DNA of 64,000 nt from an uncultured Bacteroides sp. (lineage in GTDB: Bacteria; Bacteroidota; Bacteroidia; Bacteroidales; Bacteroidaceae). A model generated the notes under the pieces. That model did not search any database. It saw only the letters and a program-made list of their open reading frames with translations, and had not been told where the DNA came from. Shown one piece after another: positions 37,414 to 45,300 of this stretch. The position numbers were made by a program, and so were the translations under genes. How positions within the stretch are numbered: position 1 is the first letter of the stretch; every line of letters starts with the position of its first letter. The stretch lies in the NCBI RefSeq assembly GCF_963666545.1, contig NZ_OY762899.1:310001-374000 (forward strand), written 5' to 3'.

Positions 37414-37445
37414 CAAATATACAACACAAAACCTCCTTGAGCAAG
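37414..37445 (-). promoter_or_regulatory. Promoter of the candidate small RNA
   Basis: On the minus strand CTTG (37442-37445), a 20-base spacer, TATATTTG (37414-37421). A second -7-like element, TACCTTTG, lies farther up at 37522-37529. Confidence 0.55.
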
Positions 37446-37795
37446 TCTTTTAGCCGCTTTTTATTGTGGTGACTCGTTGCCTGATGCCGTTTCCGGCGGG
37501 GTTATGGTTTCATTTCGACAACAAAGGTATATCAAATGGCATTCCGGAAGGGGGGCTATTCGAAAATACAACCAGCCAAAAGAAGAGCCTGAGGATATAC
37601 GAATGTTGAGAATTTCACCAATATGATCTGCTTTATCGCAAGTAAGTTAAGAGTGGACTACCCACACGATTCGTTATAGAGCCATGGCACAGTTATTAAG
37701 AATGTGGAACTGACGAAGGCTTGAGATTGATGTTCATTGATACCCCCCCCTTCACATTAGCAAGTTTGGACAAAGCCCATTCAGACTTGATATCC
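37446..37795. other. Gene-free stretch before the zinc-ribbon genes
   Basis: No gene seen. It contains a small hairpin gccg/cggc with a GAAA loop on the minus strand (37486-37497), a minus-strand TACCTTTG element (37522-37529) and a C-run at 37744-37750. The rest is unassigned. Confidence 0.45.
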
Positions 37796-37803
37796 TAACT
37801 TTG
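37796..37803 (+). promoter_or_regulatory. -7 element of the zinc-ribbon gene pair
   Basis: TAACTTTG, 47 bases before the start at 37851. No clear -33. Confidence 0.5.
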
Positions 37804-37850
37804 CCTCTGTCAATTTATCGAAGTATGAACCAATAAAAATTAAACAAAAG

Positions 37851-38126
37851 ATGGAACAGAAAATTTGCCAAAGTTGTGGTATGCCAATGACAGCTGCAGA
37901 GGAGTTTGGAAACAATCAAGATGGAACTTTAAATCAAGATTACTGTGTTTATTGCTTTAAAGATGGTAACTTTACAGAGCAAATGACAATGGACGAAATG
38001 ATTACTCATTGTGCCGAATATTCCGATTCATTGAAAGATGAAAACGGAAACAACATCAGTAAGAAAGAGTCCATTGCCAACATGAAAGCTTATTTCCCAA
38101 CATTAAAGCGCTGGAAACAGCAGTAA
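37851..38126 (+). CDS. Small putative zinc-ribbon protein
   Basis: A 91-residue cytosolic protein with a four-cysteine zinc site: CQSCGMPM (residues 5-12) and YCVYCF (about 31-36). The family is the short 'putative zinc ribbon' group, of unknown function. The protein ends MKAYFPTLKRWKQQ. It is a close paralogue of the first 95 residues of the next gene, which starts 1 base after this stop. The two were therefore probably made by a local duplication and are co-transcribed. Confidence 0.85.
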   Translation: MEQKICQSCGMPMTAAEEFGNNQDGTLNQDYCVYCFKDGNFTEQMTMDEMITHCAEYSDSLKDENGNNISKKESIANMKAYFPTLKRWKQQ

Positions 38127-38127
38127 C

Positions 38128-39291
38128 ATGGAACAAACGATCAAAGAAAAAGTATGTCAGAGTTGCGGCATGCCAATGGCTGCAACCGAACACTTTGGAA
38201 CAAACACTAACGGTAGTCCCTGCACGGACTACTGTTGTTTTTGCTTTCAACAAGGAGGTTTCACGCACAATATGAGCATGGAACAAACAATCGAAAACTC
38301 GGTAAGTTATATGGATGGTTCCGAAAAGACTGATGGACACACCCTGACCAAAAGCGAAGCTGCACTGAAAATGTATATCCAACTACCCACACTAAAACGG
38401 TGGGCTTCGCATGAAATCACTCATCAGGAATATTTTACTGCTATCAACCGTGCTGTAGATTATATCAATGAACATTTGAATGAATCCATCAATTTGTACG
38501 ATCTGGCAGGTGTAGCCAACATTTCAGGTTTCCATTTTCATCGCATATTCAAAGCATTGATGAACGAAAGCCCCGGCGAATATATTCAGAGACTACGACT
38601 GGAAAAAGCCATTTTCAAACTACAAACTACGCAACAAACACTTACCGAAATTGCCGAACAGACAGGCTATCAAAGTCCACATGCATTATCCAAAGCATTC
38701 AAGAAACGGTTTGGTGTGTCTCCATCTGTCTTTCGTGCGCAACCTTCCGACTTGACCGTTCCTATTGATGAACCCATCTTTTTACCGGTAAACCCCGAGT
38801 TTAAAGAACTCGCTCCCAAAGAAGTGATTATTATACGAGTGATTAATCCTTTTCAAGAAGAGAATGCTTATATCCATGCATGGCAAAAATTAATCCGGTT
38901 CATGAACGTTAATGGTATTCCTGATGAAACACATGAATACATCAGCCTGAGCAGAGATATTTCCACCATCACACAGCCCGATCATTGCCGAAAATATGTT
39001 TGTATTACAGCTAATCCGGGAATAAGGCCCAAAGGCGAATTTGGCAAGCAAACCATTGCAGGCGGGTTGTATGCAGTGTTTACCTACCAAGGAGCATACA
39101 AAAACCTTGAATCATTATATTGTTCTATTTACCGTAATTGGATTCCCAACAGTAACTATGAATTGAGAGATGCGGCGTTTTTCGAAAAATACCTCAATAC
39201 ACCCGACGTTGTGTCACAAGATGAATTGCTCACGGAAGTATATATTCCGGTTAGCCAATGCCGGAGAACGAACCTACTACCGGTGAAATAA
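38128..39291 (+). CDS. Zinc ribbon - AraC HTH - GyrI-like fusion regulator
   Basis: A 387-residue three-part protein. Residues 1-95 repeat the zinc ribbon of the upstream gene (CQSCGMPM, DYCCFCF, PTLKRW). Residues about 105-205 form an AraC double helix-turn-helix (FTAINRAVDYINEHLNESINL, GFHFHRIFKALMNESPGEYI, AEQTGYQSPHALSKAFKKRFGVSP). Residues about 225-380 form a GyrI-like effector domain. AraC/GyrI proteins sense small hydrophobic or drug-like ligands in related families. The target is not evident, though the adjacent zinc ribbon gene is a natural one. It overlaps the TIGR02757 gene by 15 bases at the 3' end. Confidence 0.9.
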   Translation: MEQTIKEKVCQSCGMPMAATEHFGTNTNGSPCTDYCCFCFQQGGFTHNMSMEQTIENSVSYMDGSEKTDGHTLTKSEAALKMYIQLPTLKRWASHEITHQEYFTAINRAVDYINEHLNESINLYDLAGVANISGFHFHRIFKALMNESPGEYIQRLRLEKAIFKLQTTQQTLTEIAEQTGYQSPHALSKAFKKRFGVSPSVFRAQPSDLTVPIDEPIFLPVNPEFKELAPKEVIIIRVINPFQEENAYIHAWQKLIRFMNVNGIPDETHEYISLSRDISTITQPDHCRKYVCITANPGIRPKGEFGKQTIAGGLYAVFTYQGAYKNLESLYCSIYRNWIPNSNYELRDAAFFEKYLNTPDVVSQDELLTEVYIPVSQCRRTNLLPVK

Positions 39292-40008
39292 CTTGCTCTG
39301 CTCCTCTCCAAAGCCAAAGAGCGCAAAATCGTACTTACAAGGATCTTTAGGACAGAGTTCGGCTAAATAACCGGTGATGGCCAAGGCTGTTTTCAAGCGT
39401 TCCGTTCGTGGAAGATCGTCCCAAATTGTTCTAGAAACCCTGCCTACATGAACATCCAGCGGAATGATCAGTTCGGAGGGAGTAATTTGTTTCCATACCC
39501 CCATATCTACTATGCCATCGTTCCTCACCAACCAACGCAGCATCAAGTTTGTACGCTTACAGGGACTCTGCGTTTGAGGAGAAGAGATATGCTTCGTATT
39601 TGTCAATGCAGAAAGCCGATTTAGACCTTCAAGTACTCCTCCTTCACTCAGAAATAATTCTTCCAATGATTCATGATTGGAGTAATAGCTGTATAATCCC
39701 TTGCAGATGTTCCACAAATCACGTTCAAAGAAAGTGCGATGAATATTTCTAGCAGAGCCTTCCAAAGCAGACCATCGGCAACTCATGATATATTCATGGG
39801 GATTTTCACCCAACAGTTGATGCAATCTGTCGGCATCCCGACAAACAATATCGCGCCTACCCCACGTGATAACGGATGTCAGCAGTGCAGAAATCTCCAC
39901 GTCTTGTAAAAAGGTGAACCTGCGGGGAAATTGAATCGGGTCGGTTTCGATGAACGAGCGCACATTGTACTTCTCTGTCAATTCTTCTAATAAATCCTTT
40001 ATTTGCAT
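39277..40008 (-). CDS. TIGR02757-family protein (DUF2400)
   Basis: A 243-residue protein of the DUF2400/TIGR02757 family, function unknown. Conserved segments are QFPRRFTFLQDVEISALLTSVITWGRRD, the N-terminal part of the C-terminal helical domain with KRTNLMLRWLVRNDGIVDMGVW, and LIIPLDVHVGRVSR, which recall HhH-type DNA glycosylase folds. The frame is open to 40179, but ATG 40008 (MQIKDLLEEL) is used because a promoter element lies 5-12 bases upstream. Its stop lies inside the 3' end of the AraC gene. Confidence 0.85.
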   Translation of the reverse strand: MQIKDLLEELTEKYNVRSFIETDPIQFPRRFTFLQDVEISALLTSVITWGRRDIVCRDADRLHQLLGENPHEYIMSCRWSALEGSARNIHRTFFERDLWNICKGLYSYYSNHESLEELFLSEGGVLEGLNRLSALTNTKHISSPQTQSPCKRTNLMLRWLVRNDGIVDMGVWKQITPSELIIPLDVHVGRVSRTIWDDLPRTERLKTALAITGYLAELCPKDPCKYDFALFGFGEEQSKLFHR

Positions 40009-40012
40009 GTTG

Positions 40013-40020
40013 CAAAGATA
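40013..40020 (-). promoter_or_regulatory. -7 element abutting the TIGR02757 start
   Basis: TATCTTTG on the minus strand ends 4 bases before the ATG at 40008. A TTTA lies 21 bases farther up (-33 region). A leaderless mRNA is predicted. Confidence 0.5.
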
Positions 40021-40096
40021 CCAATTATCCGGTAATTCAGCTAAATTTTCTATCTTTACAGCCAAATTAGTAACATTTATAAATAACAAAAGACAC

Positions 40097-41485
40097 ATGA
40101 ACAATTCCCCGCAAGCTACCGCCAAAGGATTTACCAAAACCTTTTGGGTAAGCAACACAGTCGAACTGTTTGAGCGCATGGCCTATTATGCCGTATTCAT
40201 CGTTCTAACCATTTACCTTTCTACAATTCTTGGATTTAATGATTTCGAAGCTAGTATGATTTCCGGCCTTTTCTCCGGTGGACTCTATTTATTGCCCATC
40301 TTTACCGGAGCGTATGCCGATAAAATAGGATTCCGAAAATCAATGATTACCGCCTTCTCTCTATTGTCAGTAGCTTATCTCGGGTTAGCTGTCCTACCCA
40401 CCTTTTTAGAAGCTTCCGGATTGGTTAGCTATGGTGTCACCACACAGTTCAGTGGATTGCCCGGCAGTAGCGAACGTTGGATTATCGTACCCATCCTCTT
40501 CACCTTAATGATAGGTGGATCATTTATAAAATCCATCATATCAGCCTCTGTAGCCAAAGAAACCACTGAAGCTACCCGTGCCCGTGGATATTCGATCTTC
40601 TATATGATGGTCAATGTGGGAGCATTCACAGGAAAGACCATCATCGATCCTCTAAGAAATCAGATTGGAGAGCAAGCATACATTTACATCAACTACTTTT
40701 CGGCTGGCATGACCATCATTGCTCTGCTGGCGGTCATATTACTCTATAAATCAGCCCACTCTGCCGGTCAGGGAAAAAGTATGAGCGAGATTGGAAAAGG
40801 TTTTCTTCGCATTTTAACCAATTGGCGATTGCTGATTCTGATACTCATTGTTACCGGATTCTGGATTGTGCAACAACAGCTATATGCTACGATGCCTAAA
40901 TATGTTATTCGAATGGCAGGAGAAACAGCAAAACCGGGTTGGATAGCCAACGTCAATCCTTTTATCGTGGTGTGTTGCGTAAGTTTTGTCACTCGCCTGA
41001 TGGCAAAAAGATCAGCCATAACATCAATGAATGTCGGCATGTTTCTGATCCCATTTTCAGCCTTGCTCATGGCATGTGGCAATCTCTTAGGAAAGGATAT
41101 TTTCGGTGAAATGAGCAATATCACTTTGATGATGATACTCGGCATTGTGATACAAGCATTGGCAGAATGCTTTATCTCTCCACGTTATCTGGAATATTTC
41201 TCCCTGCAAGCTCCCAAAGGAGAAGAAGGCATGTATCTCGGATTCAGCCATCTGCACTCATTCCTCTCCTCCATACTAGGATTTGGTCTGGCAGGAATCT
41301 TGTTGACGAAATACTGCCCCGATCCCACATTGTTTGAAAGTCATGAAGCTTGGCAAGCCGCCACAGTGAATGCCCATTACATATGGTATTATTTTGCCGG
41401 CATCGGTTTGATAGCTGCTATTGCACTCCTTGTATTTGCGAAAATCACTAAATTAGTCGACAAAAAGAAAGAAAGTAAAGGCTAA
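40097..41485 (+). CDS. POT-like MFS transporter (peptide uptake family)
   Basis: A 462-residue, twelve-helix transporter. The N terminus FWVSNTVELFERMAYYAVFIVLTIYL carries the ExxERxxYY-type motif of the proton-coupled oligopeptide family, and FTGAYADKIGFRK is the MFS loop signature. A longer frame from 39950 is rejected because it would read through the divergent gene's promoter. Di- or tripeptide uptake is the family's usual role; this branch is distant from E. coli DtpA, so the substrate is uncertain. Confidence 0.82.
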   Translation: MNNSPQATAKGFTKTFWVSNTVELFERMAYYAVFIVLTIYLSTILGFNDFEASMISGLFSGGLYLLPIFTGAYADKIGFRKSMITAFSLLSVAYLGLAVLPTFLEASGLVSYGVTTQFSGLPGSSERWIIVPILFTLMIGGSFIKSIISASVAKETTEATRARGYSIFYMMVNVGAFTGKTIIDPLRNQIGEQAYIYINYFSAGMTIIALLAVILLYKSAHSAGQGKSMSEIGKGFLRILTNWRLLILILIVTGFWIVQQQLYATMPKYVIRMAGETAKPGWIANVNPFIVVCCVSFVTRLMAKRSAITSMNVGMFLIPFSALLMACGNLLGKDIFGEMSNITLMMILGIVIQALAECFISPRYLEYFSLQAPKGEEGMYLGFSHLHSFLSSILGFGLAGILLTKYCPDPTLFESHEAWQAATVNAHYIWYYFAGIGLIAAIALLVFAKITKLVDKKKESKG

Positions 41486-41565
41486 ATATCCTCATTTTTA
41501 TGTATATTTGTCGTCACTACAAAGGGGCTGCTGCTTTAGCACCATCGTAATTCAAATTAAGTAGA

Positions 41566-42369
41566 ATGAAGGTAAAATTTATTAGCTTTGGTAGTGGCAG
41601 CAGTGGTAACTGCTATTATCTTGGCACTGAAACATACGGAATTCTGATTGACGCAGGTATCGGAATCCGCACGATTAAAAGATCTCTAAAAGAAGTAAAT
41701 ATCTCCATGGATAGCATTCGTGCTGTTTTTGTGACGCACGATCATGCCGATCACATCAAAGCCGTAGGGCATCTGGGCGAAAAAATGAATATTCCCATTT
41801 ATACCACCGCGCTTATCCACGAAGGCATCAACAAAAGTTATTGTGTTACCGAAAAGCTACAAACTTCCATTCGATATTTAGAGAAAGAAAGTCCGATGCA
41901 GTTGGAAGATTTTCAAATCATCTCCTTCGAAGTACCTCATGATGGAACAGACAATGTGGGCTACTCTTTTGAAATAGATGGCAAAGTCTTCTCTTTCCTT
42001 ACCGACCTTGGAGAAATAACGCCCACGGCAGCCAAGTACATACGCAAAGCCAACTATCTCGTCATAGAAGCTAATTATGACTATGAGATGTTGAAGATGG
42101 GGCCATATCCACAATATTTGAAAGAACGTATTTCGGGACCAACAGGACACATGTGTAATGCTGATACGGCCGAATTTCTAGCTGACAATATCACTGAAGA
42201 TCTACGCTATATCTGGTTGTGCCATTTAAGCAAAGATAACAACCATCCCGAATTAGCATACAAGACAGTAGAATGGAAATTAAGAAACAAAGGGATTATA
42301 GCGGGGAAAGATGTGCAACTGCTTGCTTTAAAGCGTAATACGCCTTCGGAGCTGTACGAATTCGAGTAA
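41566..42369 (+). CDS. Metallo-beta-lactamase-fold hydrolase (WalJ/YycJ-like)
   Basis: A 267-residue cytosolic hydrolase. The N terminus KFISFGSGSSGNCYYLGTE and the metal motif THDHADHIKAV (about 58-66) place it with the YycJ/WalJ group, studied as a 5'-3' exonuclease-like or cell-wall-linked factor. Further ligands are in FEVPHDGTDNVGYSF, FLTDLGE and IWLCHLSKDNNHPE. Activity is inferred. It stands just before the tRNA-Lys pair. Confidence 0.9.
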   Translation: MKVKFISFGSGSSGNCYYLGTETYGILIDAGIGIRTIKRSLKEVNISMDSIRAVFVTHDHADHIKAVGHLGEKMNIPIYTTALIHEGINKSYCVTEKLQTSIRYLEKESPMQLEDFQIISFEVPHDGTDNVGYSFEIDGKVFSFLTDLGEITPTAAKYIRKANYLVIEANYDYEMLKMGPYPQYLKERISGPTGHMCNADTAEFLADNITEDLRYIWLCHLSKDNNHPELAYKTVEWKLRNKGIIAGKDVQLLALKRNTPSELYEFE

Positions 42370-42406
42370 GCAAAGGTATTTTTAAAGAAAAAAGCTTTAG
42401 TATTAC

Positions 42407-42437
42407 TTGGCTGGATAAAATAAAAAGCCTACTTTTG
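42407..42437 (+). promoter_or_regulatory. Promoter of the tRNA-Lys pair
   Basis: TTG (42407-42409), a 20-base spacer, TACTTTTG (42430-42437). Full consensus, about 25 bases before the first tRNA. Confidence 0.7.
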
Positions 42438-42462
42438 CATCCGCAAATAAGAAATGTTAGAT

Positions 42463-42535
42463 GCACTCTTAGCTCAGCTGGTAGAGCAATTGACTCTTAA
42501 TCAATGGGTCCAGGGTTCGAGTCCCTGAGGGTGCA
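42463..42535 (+). tRNA. tRNA-Lys (anticodon CTT), copy 1
   Basis: A 73-base cloverleaf: acceptor GCACTCT/AGGGTGC, D stem GCTC/GAGC, anticodon stem ATTGA/TCAAT with loop CTCTTAA (anticodon CTT), T stem CAGGG/CCCTG with TTCGAGT, discriminator A. CCA is not encoded. Identical to copy 2. Confidence 0.97.
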
Positions 42536-42565
42536 CTTTTTTCATGATTTAAGATAGTTTTAGGA

Positions 42566-42638
42566 GCACTCTTAGCTCAGCTGGTAGAGCAATTGACTCT
42601 TAATCAATGGGTCCAGGGTTCGAGTCCCTGAGGGTGCA
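42566..42638 (+). tRNA. tRNA-Lys (anticodon CTT), copy 2
   Basis: Sequence identical to copy 1, 30 bases downstream. It probably shares the promoter at 42407-42437 and ends at the terminator at 42643. Confidence 0.97.
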
Positions 42639-42642
42639 CAAG

Positions 42643-42685
42643 GAATGAGGAAGGAAATCAAAAGTTTTCTTCCTCATTTTGTTTT
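42643..42685 (+). terminator. Terminator of the tRNA-Lys unit
   Basis: Arms aatgaggaag (42644-42653) and cttcctcatt (42669-42678), with further inner pairing, followed by a T-rich tract. Confidence 0.75.
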
Positions 42686-42710
42686 CTCTTCTATTGAAAC
42701 AATAAATCAT

Positions 42711-42759
42711 AAAAAACGCATTGCAGAATAATTCTATGTATTCTACAATGCGTTTTTTT
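42711..42759 (-). terminator. Terminator of the MORN gene (bidirectional)
   Basis: Arms 42711-42730 and 42739-42758 pair with one mismatch, with A- and T-runs at the two sides. It lies 21 bases after the MORN stop. Confidence 0.8.
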
Positions 42760-42779
42760 ATAAATCCATCTGATGAAGT

Positions 42780-43934
42780 CTACTCAAGCACACCAAATTT
42801 ATAGGTGCCTTTGCGAATAACTTTGCCCGAACTATCTGTTTCAACAAAAGGGCCATGCTTTTTGCCTTGTTTAAAGAAGCCCTCATAGCGATTGCCTTCT
42901 TTATCCTCTTGAACACCATTGCCATCTTCCAATCCGTTGACAAAGGTACCTTTGTATTTGGTTCCATTGGTGAGTGTTAGCAAGCCTTGCCCATTGGGTT
43001 GATTGTTCTTCCACTCCCCTTCGTAAACATCGCCATTGCTCCATTTATAAACACCGTTTCCATTCCGATTGTTATCTTTCCAATCACCTTCATAAACAGC
43101 TCCGTTGGCCCAAGTGAAAGTTCCTTTACCATCTTGTATTCCATCTTTGAAGTTACCTACATATTTGTCACCATTGGCATGAAAGTAGATTCCGGTACCG
43201 GTACGCTCACCCTGCAAGTAAGAACCCTCATAACGATCGCCTGTATTGAAAAAATAGATTCCTTTCCCGTGTTGCACATCCTCTACCCAATCGCCCACGT
43301 ATTTATCTCCGTTAGCATATTCAAACGTGCCTTTACCATCGCGTGAATCGCTTTTCCAGTTACCAGTGTATTTGCAGCCATCATTCCACGATAATTCTCC
43401 CTGCCCGTTTTTCTTATCGCCTTTCCATAGGCCTACATATTTTGAACCATTTTTCCATATATAGGTACCTTTTCCCTCACGTTTGTCATTCGCCCAGCTA
43501 CCTTCGTAAGTATCTCCATTGTGATAAGTCATTGTTCCTTCACCGTGTTGATAATCTTGATACCACATACCGGTATAGCGATTATTATTCAGAAAATAGT
43601 AAGTTCCGATACCATGTTGTTGATCTTGATACCATTGACCTTCATATTTTTCGCCGTCAGGGAAAATATAAACGCCATATCCTTCACGCTTTCCTTTTGC
43701 ATATTCACCTTCGTATATATCGCCATTTTTAAATATTGTTTTGCCCTTGCCATTTGGTTTATGTCCCTTCAATTCGCCTGTATAAACAGAACCGTCTTTG
43801 AAGGTATAATTACCAATTTTGATCTCTCCGGAAAAAGAATTAGATATTTTTCCGATGAAACCACCAATGCCTTGAGCCTGAATAGTAGTATGTGAAAGAA
43901 AGAGCAAAAGAATTGCAGTGTAGAGATATCTCAT
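42780..43934 (-). CDS. Secreted MORN-repeat protein
   Basis: A 384-residue exported protein with a signal peptide (LYTAILLLFLSHTTIQAQ) and then about 14 MORN repeats of 22-23 residues, pattern YxGxWxxGxxxGxGxYxWxNGDxY, from about residue 45 to 375. Such repeats form an extended beta sheet used in membrane or protein contacts. The C terminus is a polar segment (VIRKGTYKFGVLE). Location in the envelope is inferred from the signal. No partner is adjacent, and its function is unknown. A TATTTTTG element lies at 43969-43976. Confidence 0.9.
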   Translation of the reverse strand: MRYLYTAILLLFLSHTTIQAQGIGGFIGKISNSFSGEIKIGNYTFKDGSVYTGELKGHKPNGKGKTIFKNGDIYEGEYAKGKREGYGVYIFPDGEKYEGQWYQDQQHGIGTYYFLNNNRYTGMWYQDYQHGEGTMTYHNGDTYEGSWANDKREGKGTYIWKNGSKYVGLWKGDKKNGQGELSWNDGCKYTGNWKSDSRDGKGTFEYANGDKYVGDWVEDVQHGKGIYFFNTGDRYEGSYLQGERTGTGIYFHANGDKYVGNFKDGIQDGKGTFTWANGAVYEGDWKDNNRNGNGVYKWSNGDVYEGEWKNNQPNGQGLLTLTNGTKYKGTFVNGLEDGNGVQEDKEGNRYEGFFKQGKKHGPFVETDSSGKVIRKGTYKFGVLE

Positions 43935-43968
43935 CTATTATTAGGTGTTTTTTAGTTAGTAACTGATA

Positions 43969-43976
43969 CAAAAATA
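43969..43976 (-). promoter_or_regulatory. -7 element of the MORN gene
   Basis: TATTTTTG on the minus strand, 34 bases upstream of the start codon. No clear -33. Confidence 0.45.
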
Positions 43977-44013
43977 CTATTTATATCCAAAAAAGCATTA
44001 CCAGGCAGGCCTT

Positions 44014-45300
44014 TTATGACATCTTTTTACCAGCAATGACCTCTTTTAATTTCTCTTTGCATAAATAGTGGCGAGCAAGATCGCAGATTTCTTGCGAAGT
44101 CACCTCCTTAACGGCTTGCAGAGAACGAGAGAAATATTCATCATCAAGTCCGCTGGTAAGAATAAATATCCAAGCATCTGACAAAGAAAAAGGCGACTCA
44201 TAATTGCGGCACATCTCGCCCAACATATAGTTTTTTACCATTGAAAGTTCTTCTGCACCCACGAGCTCATTTTGAAGTTTTTCTATTTCGTGATAAACCT
44301 CACGCATTAGCGGTTCTACAGATTCATTAGCCGCCTCTGTGCTAATAACCAATAAACCATTATTAGGGTAGAATAAAATTCCTGCGGAAATGCCGTAAGT
44401 GTAGCCCTTATCTTCACGAATATTAGACATGAGCCGGCTTCCAAAATATCCTCCGAATAAGGTCATCAGTACCCGGAGTTTCAGATAGTCAGGATGATCA
44501 CGTGTGATAGTGAGGTTACCCATCCTCACCGCACTTTGCATCGCCTCAGCTCTCTCGGTAAAGATTCTCTTTTCAGGAGTGGTAGTAAGCGTATATTCCG
44601 GTTTAATGAGGGGGTGAGTAGTATTTCCAAACAATTCAGTTCCAAAAGTTGATTGAACGTTCTGAATAATCTCATCAGTAACTTTGCCGGAAAGAAAAAT
44701 ATGGCAGTTGCCAGAGTGATAATGATTAGTATAAAACTCCCGAAGCAATGTGGAATTGATTCTTCTATAATCCTCTTCGAACAGTGTTTGTCCACAAGGG
44801 TGCTGTTCCCCAAAAGAGGCATTCAAGAGGCTACGGTGAGCCAAGTAATCTACTTTAGTAGAGTTTATCTGAAATTGCTGTATGTTACTGTCGATCACAG
44901 TGGAGAGTTCCTTTTCCGGAAATATGGGTTCTTTGATAATCGATTCAAGAACTTCAAGTGTTTCTTTAAAGTATTTGTTTAAGGAATACAACGTGATGTA
45001 CGCATGCTCTACCGAAGTGGAGAGTTCCAACCATGCACCATAATAGTCCAAGCGGTTGGCAATAGTAGCCGAACTATAAGTTTGAGTTCCTTCGCGCAAT
45101 AGGCGGTTAGTGAACAGCGCTTGCAACTTTTGCGATTGATGCCATCTGCCTCCGGCAAAGACGAGATCCAGGCGAATCACTTCTTGCTCGCCACTATTAA
45201 TCACATCTAACGGAATGCCGTTGGGCATCACGACTCTTACAGGTCGAAGGATATCTATTTGTGCCAATTCACAAACAGAAGGTTGAATGGTTCGATTCAT
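44014..45300 (-). CDS. M16-family protein without the catalytic zinc motif
   Basis: A 428-residue protein with the M16 (pitrilysin/processing peptidase) fold: an N-terminal domain from about 20 to 210 and a C-terminal one that includes YFGSRLMSNIREDKGYTYGI. At the place of HxxEH in active members (usually HLLEHMLFKGT) it reads LFTNRLLREGT (62-72), so the zinc ligands are absent. Such inactive halves pair with an active M16 subunit, which is not seen in this window. It has no signal peptide that I can see. It overlaps kdsB by 4 bases. Confidence 0.85.
   Translation of the reverse strand: MNRTIQPSVCELAQIDILRPVRVVMPNGIPLDVINSGEQEVIRLDLVFAGGRWHQSQKLQALFTNRLLREGTQTYSSATIANRLDYYGAWLELSTSVEHAYITLYSLNKYFKETLEVLESIIKEPIFPEKELSTVIDSNIQQFQINSTKVDYLAHRSLLNASFGEQHPCGQTLFEEDYRRINSTLLREFYTNHYHSGNCHIFLSGKVTDEIIQNVQSTFGTELFGNTTHPLIKPEYTLTTTPEKRIFTERAEAMQSAVRMGNLTITRDHPDYLKLRVLMTLFGGYFGSRLMSNIREDKGYTYGISAGILFYPNNGLLVISTEAANESVEPLMREVYHEIEKLQNELVGAEELSMVKNYMLGEMCRNYESPFSLSDAWIFILTSGLDDEYFSRSLQAVKEVTSQEICDLARHYLCKEKLKEVIAGKKMS

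Noticed and set aside
39950-40096. N-terminal extension of the POT-like transporter
   Set aside because: It would read through the divergent gene and its promoter; the extension has no helix or family match.
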